A program made the position numbers and the translations under genes. Below, one piece after another: positions 9,701-17,691 of a DNA stretch of 62,021 nucleotides. The DNA comes from Muribaculaceae bacterium (lineage in GTDB: Bacteria > Bacteroidota > Bacteroidia > Bacteroidales > Muribaculaceae), in NCBI GenBank assembly GCA_022509205.1, contig JAFLTR010000007.1, positions 1 to 62,021 of the forward strand, written 5' to 3'. The notes under the pieces are model-generated. The model was not told where the DNA came from and made no database searches. It was given only the letters and a program-made list of their open reading frames with translations. Position 1 is the first letter of the stretch. Each line of letters opens with the position of its first letter.

Positions 9701-10606
9701 ATGCCGACAGAAGATCTGAATCATATATTTATCTCTCCATTTACCGATTACGGTTTTTATCATCTTTTCGGGAAAGAAGGAAAATCACGGCAGAATCTCA
9801 TATTCTTACTGAATGCGATACTGCATGATTATCTTGGCTTCGAGAAGATTGTAGATTTAAGTTTCGGACAGACAGAAAATAAGGGTACCAGTTCTGTTCA
9901 TAAATCCACACGCTATGATATACATTGCACCACCGATCAGGGTCATCATATAATTGTGGAGATGCAAAACAGGTGGGAACCGAACTTTGATAACCGGTTG
10001 CTCTATTACGTAATAGAGACCATCGCCAAGCAGGGCGTGCATAAATTCATGAAGCAGACGTGGAATTATGAGATAGTGCCGGTAGTAGGAATAGCCTTAT
10101 GTAATTTCACACGTGAGAAGTTCAAGAACCGCCCATTGACATATTATAATTTGCGGGAAATAGAGACCAACGAGCCTTACGGAGAACAAATCAATTTAGT
10201 GTATGTGAATATTAAAGAATTCACCGAAGATGAAGATAAATGTAAGACAGAGCTTGAAAAGATAATCTATAGCTTGAACAATATGGAAACCCTACAAAAG
10301 CAACAACATAATCCGTTTTCTACGGCTCCCGGTGATTTTTACGACAATTTGTTGACTATGAGTCAATACAGCTCATTGACTCCTGATGAACAGATGGAAT
10401 ATACCCGGGCCAGGATGTATGCCAACGATGAGATGCTTCGCATTCAACGAAGCAGAGCCGAAGGAAGAGCCGAGGGAAGAGCCGAGGGTGAGAGTCAACA
10501 GGCATGGCGCAGTGCAGAAAAGATGTTTGCAAAAAATCTCGATTTGGAAACCATCTCAGAGTTCACCGGTCTCCCTCTGGATGAATTGAAAAAACACTTC
10601 AGTTGA
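9701..10606 (+). CDS. Rpn family recombination-promoting nuclease / PD-(D/E)XK transposase-like
   Basis: 301 residues from the ATG at 9701. The longer frame from 9599 would begin inside the left repeat and run through the promoter, so I reject it. The N-terminal half is a PD-(D/E)XK nuclease of the Rpn/transposase_31-like family: ISPFTDYGFYHLFG, then D73 and the E87-M-Q89 triad, then NRLLYYV and a downstream VVGIAL strand. In this family E. coli RpnA is a DNA endonuclease that promotes RecA-independent recombination. The C-terminal part holds the typical RAEG repeats (three units, encoded by near-identical DNA and therefore slippage-prone) and ends in a small helical segment (LETISEFTGLPLDELKKHF). 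The gene has its own promoter and operator and is bracketed by hairpin direct repeats, so it looks like a self-contained mobile or selfish module. Confidence 0.85.
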   Translation: MPTEDLNHIFISPFTDYGFYHLFGKEGKSRQNLIFLLNAILHDYLGFEKIVDLSFGQTENKGTSSVHKSTRYDIHCTTDQGHHIIVEMQNRWEPNFDNRLLYYVIETIAKQGVHKFMKQTWNYEIVPVVGIALCNFTREKFKNRPLTYYNLREIETNEPYGEQINLVYVNIKEFTEDEDKCKTELEKIIYSLNNMETLQKQQHNPFSTAPGDFYDNLLTMSQYSSLTPDEQMEYTRARMYANDEMLRIQRSRAEGRAEGRAEGESQQAWRSAEKMFAKNLDLETISEFTGLPLDELKKHFS

Positions 10607-10633
10607 ATCCTGCTTGTTAAACAAGATAAAACT

Positions 10634-10692
10634 AAGGGATTCCTTCCGGTCTTTGTGGCGATGGCCGTTAACGGGGCGGGAGGAATTCTTTT
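10634..10692 (+). repeat. Right structured direct repeat flanking the rpn gene
   Basis: 59 nt, nearly identical to 9572-9629 and in the same orientation, starting 28 nt after the rpn stop. The outer stem (10637-10648 with 10677-10688) is unchanged. In the inner stem (10655-10659 with 10664-10668) the only change is C to T, which turns a C-G pair into a U-G pair, so pairing is kept. A short T-tract follows. Confidence 0.85.
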
Positions 10693-10701
10693 ATATTATT
10701 T

Positions 10702-10733
10702 TTTGGGGAAATTGCAGCAATAACTTATATTTG
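10702..10733 (+). promoter_or_regulatory. Promoter of the iorAB operon
   Basis: TTTG at 10702-10705, 20 nt spacer, TATATTTG at 10726-10733. The predicted start near 10740 leaves a leader of about 64 nt before iorA. It begins 10 nt past the right hairpin repeat. Confidence 0.65.
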
Positions 10734-10803
10734 TAAAAAATTAGAACTTTCTTTCCTACGGACCTTTCCATAGGGAAAAAGAGTCGACCTTAAAATTAAT
10801 ACC

Positions 10804-12435
10804 ATGAACAACGACAAGACAAAACGTCTCCTTTTGGGTGACGAAGCTTTTGCCTTGGGTGCGATAAATGCAGGTTTATCAGGTGCATACGCATATCCGG
10901 GTACTCCTTCCACAGAAATTCTCGAATTTATCCAGATGGATCCGTTGGCGAAGCAGCGAAAGATCCATTCCGCATGGTCAACCAACGAAAAAACGGCCAT
11001 GGAGGAAGCTCTCGGTATGTCGTTCTGTGGTAAACGGGCCACTGTCTCAATGAAACATGTGGGAATGAATGTAGCAGCCGATCCCTTCATTAATTCGGCT
11101 ATGACGGGGGCCAACGGCGGTCTCCTTGTGGTTGCAGCCGACGACCCATCTATGCACAGCTCCCAAAACGAACAGGACTCCCGTTTTTATGCAGACTTCG
11201 CGATGATACCTACCCTCGAGCCATCCGACCAGCAGGAAGCATACGATATGGCCAAATACGGGTTTGAACTGTCTGAGAAGGCCGGGATTCCGGTGTTGGT
11301 GAGATTTGTGACCCGCCTTAGCCATTCAAGAGCCGATGTGGAGGTGGACAAAAATCCTATGCCTGAAAATTCGCTCCATTATCCCGCAAGAACAGACCAA
11401 TGGGTGCTCATGCCGGCGATGTCAAGGAAAAGAAATGTCAGCCTGATAAATGATTTCGCAAAACTTCAGGAAGATTCGGAAGCCTCACCTTTCAATTTTT
11501 ATCAGGAGGGGAAAGACTCTTCTCTTGGAATCATTGTAAGCGGAATCGCTCATAATTACCTGAAGGAAATCTATCCTGAGGGAATTCCTTATCCGGTGGT
11601 GAAGATTTCACAATATCCTTTGCCGGTGAAATTGATTTCCAAACTTATGGATACTTGCGATTCGGTATTGATTCTCGAAGAGGGCCAACCGTTTATCGAA
11701 AAGAAAATCCGGGGTGAACTGGATAAAAATCTTCTTCCGATTTATGGTAAACTGACTGGAGAGGTGAAGCGCGACGGGGAACTGACGCCCGATTTGGTGA
11801 AAAGTGCATTGTTAAAAATAAAAGGGGAAGAATGTGGCCTCAAGGAGAAAGACTTAAAGGCCGCTTCTGAGATTGTGACGCCACGACCGCCGGCATTGTG
11901 CCAGGGTTGCGGTCATAGAGACGTGTTCCAGGCTCTTAACGAAGTGTTGGAAGAATACGAAAGTCCGAAAGTTTTCGGCGACATAGGCTGCTACACACTC
12001 GGGTTTCTTGCTCCGTTTAATGCTATCGACACGTGTGTAGACATGGGTGCTTCCATCACAATGGCCAAAGGAGCTGCCGATGCCGGACAGAATCCCTCAG
12101 TGGCCGTGATAGGCGATTCCACCTTCACTCATTCCGGAATGACAGGACTGCTCGATGCTGTGAATGAAAATTCACCGATGACTGTAATTATCACTGACAA
12201 CCTCACCACCGGTATGACCGGAGGCCAGGATTCCCAAGGCACCGGTAAACTGGAGGATATATGTCTTGGAATCGGGGTAGACCCGAAGCATTGCCGCACA
12301 ATTGCCTCCCATCCCAACAATATCGCCGACATGAAGAAACTTTTCAAGGAGGAGATAGATTATCCGGGGCTTTCAGTGATTGTTTCGCGAAGAGAGTGTA
12401 TACAGACAGCAAGAAGAAAAGCAAAACAAAAATGA
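10804..12435 (+). CDS. iorA: Indolepyruvate ferredoxin oxidoreductase, alpha subunit
   Basis: 543 residues. With IorB it oxidatively decarboxylates aryl-pyruvates (indolepyruvate, phenylpyruvate, hydroxyphenylpyruvate) to aryl-acetyl-CoA with ferredoxin reduction. The N-terminal pyrimidine-type domain has AYPGTPSTEILEF near residues 30-43. The C-terminal thiamine diphosphate domain has CQGCGHRDVF (Cys366, Cys369), GDIGCYTLG, and the TPP/Mg motif starting GDSTFTHSG near 437 and ending VIITDN. Many family members carry a C-terminal ferredoxin domain with eight Fe-S cysteines; here the protein stops after CIQTARRKAKQK and has no such domain. Its stop overlaps the iorB start in ATGA, so the two are translationally coupled. 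Confidence 0.88.
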   Translation: MNNDKTKRLLLGDEAFALGAINAGLSGAYAYPGTPSTEILEFIQMDPLAKQRKIHSAWSTNEKTAMEEALGMSFCGKRATVSMKHVGMNVAADPFINSAMTGANGGLLVVAADDPSMHSSQNEQDSRFYADFAMIPTLEPSDQQEAYDMAKYGFELSEKAGIPVLVRFVTRLSHSRADVEVDKNPMPENSLHYPARTDQWVLMPAMSRKRNVSLINDFAKLQEDSEASPFNFYQEGKDSSLGIIVSGIAHNYLKEIYPEGIPYPVVKISQYPLPVKLISKLMDTCDSVLILEEGQPFIEKKIRGELDKNLLPIYGKLTGEVKRDGELTPDLVKSALLKIKGEECGLKEKDLKAASEIVTPRPPALCQGCGHRDVFQALNEVLEEYESPKVFGDIGCYTLGFLAPFNAIDTCVDMGASITMAKGAADAGQNPSVAVIGDSTFTHSGMTGLLDAVNENSPMTVIITDNLTTGMTGGQDSQGTGKLEDICLGIGVDPKHCRTIASHPNNIADMKKLFKEEIDYPGLSVIVSRRECIQTARRKAKQK

Positions 12436-13034
12436 AGACAGATATAGTGCTCGCCGGAGTTGGAGGCCAGGGTATCCTCTCCATAGCCAATGTGATAGGA
12501 TTGGCAGCGTTAAAAGAGAATCTTTACTTGAAGCAGGCAGAAGTCCACGGAATGAGCCAACGGGGTGGCGACGTGCAATCTAATCTCCGCATTTCCGACA
12601 CCCCTATCTCTTCTGATCTCATACCTTTCGGAGGAGCCGACCTCATTGTGTCGCTTGAGCCGATGGAGGCCCTCAGATATCTCCCTTATCTATCCGAAAC
12701 GGGTTGGATTGTCACCAACACAAATCCTTTCGTGAATATTCCGAATTATCCGGAGATGGAAAAGGTCATGACGGAACTGGCAAAGGTGGATAATCTTGTG
12801 GCATTCGACATGGACAAAGTTGCCAAAGAAATCGGTTCCCCGCGTTCCTCAAATATGGTTTTGCTTGGGGCTGCATCACCTTTCCTCGGGCTCCCAAAAG
12901 AGATTATCGAAGAAGGAATATCCGGTTTCTTTGCAAGCAAAGGGGAGAAGATAACGGACTTAAATCTCAAGAGCTTCGAAGCCGGACGCATTGAAGCCGA
13001 AAAATTTATCAAAGGGAAAGCCTTCAACGTGTGA
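12432..13034 (+). CDS. iorB: Indolepyruvate ferredoxin oxidoreductase, beta subunit
   Basis: 200 residues from the ATG at 12432, which overlaps the iorA stop by 4 nt; the frame extending upstream to 12261 lies inside iorA and is rejected. This is the gamma-type domain of 2-oxoacid:ferredoxin oxidoreductases, recognised by VLAGVGGQGILS, then AEVHGMSQRGGDVQSNLRIS and the LEPMEALRYL segment. It pairs with the TPP-carrying alpha subunit. The downstream 139-nt gap holds a partial GYAGGGACG repeat and a run of AACTCT motifs before the aminotransferase gene. Confidence 0.88.
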   Translation: MKTDIVLAGVGGQGILSIANVIGLAALKENLYLKQAEVHGMSQRGGDVQSNLRISDTPISSDLIPFGGADLIVSLEPMEALRYLPYLSETGWIVTNTNPFVNIPNYPEMEKVMTELAKVDNLVAFDMDKVAKEIGSPRSSNMVLLGAASPFLGLPKEIIEEGISGFFASKGEKITDLNLKSFEAGRIEAEKFIKGKAFNV

Positions 13035-13052
13035 TTCCGAGGATTCAACGGA

Positions 13053-13070
13053 GCATGCAACGTCCCTGCA
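13053..13070 (-). repeat. Partial intergenic repeat, GCAGGGACGTTGCATGC type
   Basis: Read on the minus strand, TGCAGGGACGTTGCATGC shares the TGYAGGGACG core with 5074-5084 and 47972-47981. It looks like one arm of a decayed palindromic repeat between iorB and the aminotransferase gene. Confidence 0.35.
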
Positions 13071-13118
13071 AATTTTCAACTGGTTTATATTGCCGTTGAT
13101 ATCGTTGCAGGAGCTATT

Positions 13119-13170
13119 ACAACTCTGACAGCTATAACAACTTTCATAACTCTAAAACTCTCACAACTCT
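13119..13170 (+). repeat. AACTCT motif run in the aminotransferase leader
   Basis: ACAACTCT (13119), ACAACTTT (13135), ATAACTCT (13146), AAAACTCT (13154) and ACAACTCT (13163) follow at 8-16 nt spacing in a G-poor stretch ending 3 nt before the ATG at 13174. It may be an unstructured leader or a short tandem expansion; no function is known. Confidence 0.4.
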
Positions 13171-13173
13171 AAT

Positions 13174-14484
13174 ATGCTTCCCTTAACTAATCAACAACTG
13201 GAGGATGCAATCCGGAAACTGGAGATCCAGGATATCACTACGGCCACCATCCGACAGATAGTGTCTTTATCCAAAGAACTCGAACAGGCCTCCGGAGAAC
13301 CGTTCATACATCTTGAAATAGGCAATCCCGGGCTGCAGGCCGAAAGAATAGGCATCGAGGCTGAGATCGAGGCTCTCCAAAGAGGAGTGGCCAACGCTTA
13401 CCCCGACATCAGCGGAATCCCGGAACTCAAGAAAGCCGGTTCTGAATTCGTGAAGGCTTTTCTCGACCTTGAAATCCCACCGAAATATATAATTCCTACA
13501 GTCGGTTCGATGCAAGCCTGCTACACCCTTTTCACTCTCCTTAAACAGAGGCTTCCCGAACGTGACTCCGTGCTCTTCTTTTGTCCCGGATTTCCCGCTC
13601 AACAACATCAGGCCAAGATGCTCGGATTGAAATGCGTGGAATTCGATATCTACAACTATCGTGGTGAGAAACTAAGGGACAAACTGGATGAGATTCTTTC
13701 TTCGGGGAAATTCACTGCTATGATCTATAGTAACCCCAATAATCCGAGTTGGACCAATTTCACAGAGGAGGAACTGAAGATAATCGGTGAAGCAGCTACA
13801 AAAAATGACGTGATAGTGTTGGAAGACCTCGCTTATATGGGGATGGATTTCCGTAAGGATTTCTCTGTGCCTTATGAAGCTCCCTTCATACCGTCGGTGG
13901 GAAAATACACCACCAATTTTATCCTGATGATATCGGCTTCCAAGATATTCAGTTACGCGGGGCAGCGGGTAGCCATCGTGGCTATGAGCCCGGAAGTGTT
14001 TAATCGAAGGTATCCTGTGCTGGAGAAATTTTATGAGATGCCTAATTTCGGAGAATGTTACATTTTCGGAGTGCTTTACACTGCTTCATCAGGAGTGGCC
14101 CATTCGGCTCAGTTCGGTATGGCTGCAATGCTCAGGGAGGCCACTAAGGGGAATCTCAATTTTGTAGACCACACGAAAGATTATGGACGCAGGGCCGCTA
14201 AAATGAAAGAAGCATTGCTCTCAAATGGATTCCATATCGTATATGACAAAGATGGCGAAGAACCGATTTCCGATGGATTCTTCTTCACAGTAGGATATAA
14301 GGATATGCCGAGTGAGACGCTTCAGAAGGAACTGCTGAGATACGGGATTTCCGCAATTTCTCTTCCATGCACCGGAAGCAAAAGAGACGGAGTCAGGGTA
14401 TGCGTTTCGATGATGACCGATCCCCGACAATTTACAAAACTTAATGAACTGCTAAAAAAGTTCCATGATGACCATCAAAGGTAA
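13174..14484 (+). CDS. PLP-dependent aminotransferase, class I/II fold
   Basis: 436 residues, aspartate aminotransferase superfamily. Visible features are the substrate/PLP segments HLEIGNPG and YPDISGIPELKKA, the TVGSMQACYTLF loop, YSNPNNPSW, the VLEDLAYMGMD acid that contacts the pyridine nitrogen, and the Schiff-base lysine in SASKIFSYAGQR (Lys257). A late Arg in DGVRVCVSMM likely binds the substrate carboxylate. In this operon it most likely converts aromatic or other amino acids to the 2-oxoacids used by IorAB. It overlaps the next gene by 20 nt. The exact amino acid specificity cannot be read from sequence. Confidence 0.82.
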   Translation: MLPLTNQQLEDAIRKLEIQDITTATIRQIVSLSKELEQASGEPFIHLEIGNPGLQAERIGIEAEIEALQRGVANAYPDISGIPELKKAGSEFVKAFLDLEIPPKYIIPTVGSMQACYTLFTLLKQRLPERDSVLFFCPGFPAQQHQAKMLGLKCVEFDIYNYRGEKLRDKLDEILSSGKFTAMIYSNPNNPSWTNFTEEELKIIGEAATKNDVIVLEDLAYMGMDFRKDFSVPYEAPFIPSVGKYTTNFILMISASKIFSYAGQRVAIVAMSPEVFNRRYPVLEKFYEMPNFGECYIFGVLYTASSGVAHSAQFGMAAMLREATKGNLNFVDHTKDYGRRAAKMKEALLSNGFHIVYDKDGEEPISDGFFFTVGYKDMPSETLQKELLRYGISAISLPCTGSKRDGVRVCVSMMTDPRQFTKLNELLKKFHDDHQR

Positions 14485-15772
14485 GACCACAGCCGAGGAA
14501 GCTGTAAAGCTAATCAAAAGCGGCGACCATATCTATGTGCAGGGCAGCACCTCCATACCTGAAGTGCTTTTGAAAGCATTGGCCGAAAGAGGAGATGAGC
14601 TGAGGGATGTAACCGTCTATTCAGGTTTTGGTGTTGCCAAAGGTGAGTCGCCTATATGTAGGCCGGAGTTTAAGGACTCTTTCCTGGTAGACAGTTTCTT
14701 TGTAAACAACTCAGTGAGACGATGGATAGGGGAGGGTTATGGAGTCACCACCCCGTGTTTCCTGGGTGAGGTGCCCTCGCTCTTCAGGGAGGGCTATTGG
14801 AAAGTGGATGTGGCATTCCTCAATTGCAGCCTGCCAGACAAAGATGGTTATGTGAGCTATGGCGTTTCTGCGGATGTAGCCGTATCGGCAGTGGAGTGTG
14901 CAAAGATGATTATTGCCCAGATAAATCCCAATATGCCATTCTCCTACGGCGACCCGGTGATTCATCTCTCCGAGATTGATGCCTATGTGGAGGTAAATGA
15001 GCCCCTTGTGGAAGTGGCTACCCCCCGCCCGTCGGAGGCAGAGAAGATCATCGGAGGATACATAGCGGAAGAGATTCCGGATGGCGCAACCCTTCAGATC
15101 GGGGTAGGGGGAATCCCTAACGCTGTGTTGTCGGCTTTAAGAAATCATAAACATCTCGGCCTCCACACCGAGGCTATGACCGACGGAGTGCTCCCCTTGA
15201 TTCTTGAGGGAATCATCGACAATTCAAGAAAAAAGATATTGCCGGGGAAATCTGTGGCTTCCCTTGCCTTGGGCTCGCGAGAGCTGTATAAGGTGATGGA
15301 CTATAACAAAGATATGATTTTTAAGGATGTGGCCTGGACCAATGATCCCTTCATAATAGGGGAGAACCCGGATGTGGTCTCTATAAATTCATGTCTCGAG
15401 ATTGATCTGACCGGACAGATATGTGCCGATTCTATCGGGCAAAAAATCTATTCCGGCATAGGGGGACAACATGATTTTGTTTACGGTTCATCGAGAAGCG
15501 AGGGTGGCAAATCATTTCTGGCGATGCTTTCCACCACGTCAAAGGGTGACAATAAGATCAAACCGGTTTTGACCGCAGGTGCCGGTGTTGTCACGACCCG
15601 TTTCCAGACGGAATGGATAGTTACCGAAAATGGCAAAGCAAACTTAAAGGGGAAGAACTTGCCCCAAAGGGCCAGGGCTCTGATTTCTCTTGCAGCTCCT
15701 CAATTTCGCGAGGAGCTTGAGAAGGCAGCCTGTGAACGTTTCGGCTACAGCTTCCTGCGCCTCCGCAACTAA
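14465..15772 (+). CDS. Acetyl-CoA hydrolase/transferase family CoA-transferase
   Basis: 435 residues from the first ATG (a second in-frame ATG follows at 14468). The protein belongs to the acetyl-CoA hydrolase / 4-hydroxybutyrate CoA-transferase family: N-terminal VQGSTSIPEVLLKAL, central LQIGVGGIPNAVL, the catalytic glutamate in GLHTEAMTDG (Glu236), and the C-terminal GGQHDFVYGSSRSEGGKS. It moves CoA between acyl groups such as acetate, succinate or propionate. Together with the aminotransferase and IorAB it would release the free aryl or branched acid and conserve the thioester bond. The 20-nt overlap with the aminotransferase suggests translational coupling. The donor/acceptor pair is inference. 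Confidence 0.82.
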   Translation: MMTIKGKTTAEEAVKLIKSGDHIYVQGSTSIPEVLLKALAERGDELRDVTVYSGFGVAKGESPICRPEFKDSFLVDSFFVNNSVRRWIGEGYGVTTPCFLGEVPSLFREGYWKVDVAFLNCSLPDKDGYVSYGVSADVAVSAVECAKMIIAQINPNMPFSYGDPVIHLSEIDAYVEVNEPLVEVATPRPSEAEKIIGGYIAEEIPDGATLQIGVGGIPNAVLSALRNHKHLGLHTEAMTDGVLPLILEGIIDNSRKKILPGKSVASLALGSRELYKVMDYNKDMIFKDVAWTNDPFIIGENPDVVSINSCLEIDLTGQICADSIGQKIYSGIGGQHDFVYGSSRSEGGKSFLAMLSTTSKGDNKIKPVLTAGAGVVTTRFQTEWIVTENGKANLKGKNLPQRARALISLAAPQFREELEKAACERFGYSFLRLRN

Positions 15773-15790
15773 GAGTTAGGGATGTGTTGT

Positions 15791-15814
15791 ATCGCGAGGC
15801 TTTCGCGGATTTTT
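15791..15814 (+). terminator. Intrinsic terminator of the ior operon
   Basis: ATCGCGA (15791-15797) pairs with TCGCGGAT (15803-15810) with one bulged G, followed by a T run. It lies 18 nt past the CoA-transferase stop and close to the end of the convergent fimbrial operon. Confidence 0.5.
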
Positions 15815-15822
15815 AGGGGCGA

Positions 15823-17673
15823 TTATTTACCGAGGGTGACGCCGGGTTGTTCAACGTAGCGCCAGGGAAGTATCTCTATTTTGATGCCTAAATAGGATTC
15901 TTCGGGATCATTCGGATTCTCAGGGTATATCACAGTGTTGCCGTCTGCCACGGGTACTCCTAATCCATTGATGGCATTGACTGTGAAATTGTACCAGTTG
16001 TTTCTTACCACGCCGTATTTGCCTGTACCCGCTACTACCGTCCCGGCTGATTCCACATCAGAGCCCATGTGAGGTATGTCAAACCAATAGTAAGTCTGGC
16101 CCGATTCCCAATATTTGATGAGGCCGACCAAATCAAGGGCTGCTTTAATTTCCGGGGCGTTATCACGATATCCCATATCATTCTCACCCTTATCCAGCAC
16201 TCCATCTTCGCCAATTCCCATTTTCAAGATAGCATAATATCTTTCAGAGCCATCGTTTTTTAAAGCCACTTTGGCATAATAGCGCGGGGAAGAGTCAGCG
16301 GTGTATGCATTGTCGGGGTTTCCCGGAGATGAAGCCACCAACTTAAGGTCGCTCCCGGTGATTGAGGTCCAGGTATTCCCCGTTTGTTTATAGATTTTGG
16401 TGTAGGATGCCCAAGTATTCATTAGGGCCGTTTTCGTGTCGTTATCATTGAAGTTGTAGATCTCTCCGCCCCATTGTGCGAGAGTGAGGGGAGTTCCGGA
16501 AGAGTTAACAAGTTGGGCGGCACCGATCACCTTAGATGAAACGAGTTCTTCGGAAATGCCGGCTTCATTCCTTCCTGCATTTTCGAGGAGGTAGGTGTAG
16601 TTTATATTTCCGTTGTTGGAGTCAAACCGGTATTGCTTGGCATCGTTATAGTTTTGGAAAGTGAAATTACCGTCGATTTTATCTATAGAAGGATTTATCG
16701 CCCAATAGGAACGAAAGTTGGTGGGATCGTTCCAGTCTACCGACCAACCGGAGAATTTCTCGTCCCAACGGGTATTGATTTTCTTCACCAGTCGAGCAGT
16801 CTTGGCTTTGGCGGTGACATTCCAGCCAATCAATCTTACATAGATATCAGTGCCGGAAGAGCCACCTTGATCAATCTTTTCAGACGAAAGCTTATAGATA
16901 TCGAATGTCTCGTTATTGTAAGTCACCTGTTGGGGTGAAACAGGGACTCCGTCGGCTGTAGTAATCGCGATGTTGCCGGATACCTTTGCCAATACTCGTT
17001 CCAAATAAATGCTGGCCGGAGAGTTTTGAGCCTCCTCTTCTGTTTGCTTGATATTGTCGCGGATATATACGGCTATTATCTCGCTGTCAGTGCTTTCTGT
17101 AGAAGATGATTGAGATGATTCGTTATATATAGTCTTTTTCCCTTTATAGACAGAAGAACTCATAACAAAAGCTTCTTGGCTGCTATAATCGCCGGCATTT
17201 TGCAAAAGGGAGATATGGGTGCCTGCAGAAAGCGATGGTGCACTGCTACCGATATTGGCTACCACCGCTATATATGAGGGACAAGAGTTGGTTACGATAC
17301 TTGATTCTATTTCCAGAAGTGTTGTGACGGTTGATTCAATATTGGAGGTATTCCCGGCATTTCCGCTTGAATAATTGTTGGAAAGGTCGGCGCTTCCTAC
17401 ATCGATATGAGTGGCACCTACGGCATTTATAGCCTGTGCTTTGAGATCCTTATCGAAGAAATAAAACCGGAGATTGTCGATTCTGTTTTCATTAGCGGAA
17501 CCGACGTAGAACCCGTCGCGTGTTCCCACAGTAGGAACCACAATATTTATGCACAGGTAGCCATTTCCAGAACCAGCCGTCAGATTGTTCTGGATATCCT
17601 TTTCCTTTTCCGACTCACTTGAGCAAGAAATTAGAAAGGCTACAAATGCAATCAATATATATTTAAATCTCAT
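15823..17673 (-). CDS. Mfa1-type fimbrillin lipoprotein (last gene of fimbrial operon)
   Basis: 616 residues. The N-terminus IAFVAFLISCSSESEKEKD is a lipoprotein signal with the lipobox LISC. The middle is a beta-rich fimbrillin body. The C-terminal region has the Mfa1 family signature GVVRNNWYNFTVNAINGLG, followed by IKIEILPWRYVEQPGV, the strand expected to act in donor-strand polymerisation. In P. gingivalis, Mfa1-type proteins are exported as lipoproteins, cleaved by a protease and polymerised on the cell surface. This is the distal gene of four on the minus strand, 18 nt after its neighbour. No Mfa2/FimB-like anchor is visible in the operon. Confidence 0.78.
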   Translation of the reverse strand: MRFKYILIAFVAFLISCSSESEKEKDIQNNLTAGSGNGYLCINIVVPTVGTRDGFYVGSANENRIDNLRFYFFDKDLKAQAINAVGATHIDVGSADLSNNYSSGNAGNTSNIESTVTTLLEIESSIVTNSCPSYIAVVANIGSSAPSLSAGTHISLLQNAGDYSSQEAFVMSSSVYKGKKTIYNESSQSSSTESTDSEIIAVYIRDNIKQTEEEAQNSPASIYLERVLAKVSGNIAITTADGVPVSPQQVTYNNETFDIYKLSSEKIDQGGSSGTDIYVRLIGWNVTAKAKTARLVKKINTRWDEKFSGWSVDWNDPTNFRSYWAINPSIDKIDGNFTFQNYNDAKQYRFDSNNGNINYTYLLENAGRNEAGISEELVSSKVIGAAQLVNSSGTPLTLAQWGGEIYNFNDNDTKTALMNTWASYTKIYKQTGNTWTSITGSDLKLVASSPGNPDNAYTADSSPRYYAKVALKNDGSERYYAILKMGIGEDGVLDKGENDMGYRDNAPEIKAALDLVGLIKYWESGQTYYWFDIPHMGSDVESAGTVVAGTGKYGVVRNNWYNFTVNAINGLGVPVADGNTVIYPENPNDPEESYLGIKIEILPWRYVEQPGVTLGK

Positions 17674-17691
17674 ATAGAATCAGAAGAATTA

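Noticed and set aside
12261-12431. Upstream extension of the iorB frame
   Set aside because: It lies fully inside iorA in another frame and the family start is MKTDIVLAGVGGQG at 12432.
13119-13173. CRISPR-like array
   Set aside because: Units are 8 nt, degenerate and without spacers; no cas genes are in the window.
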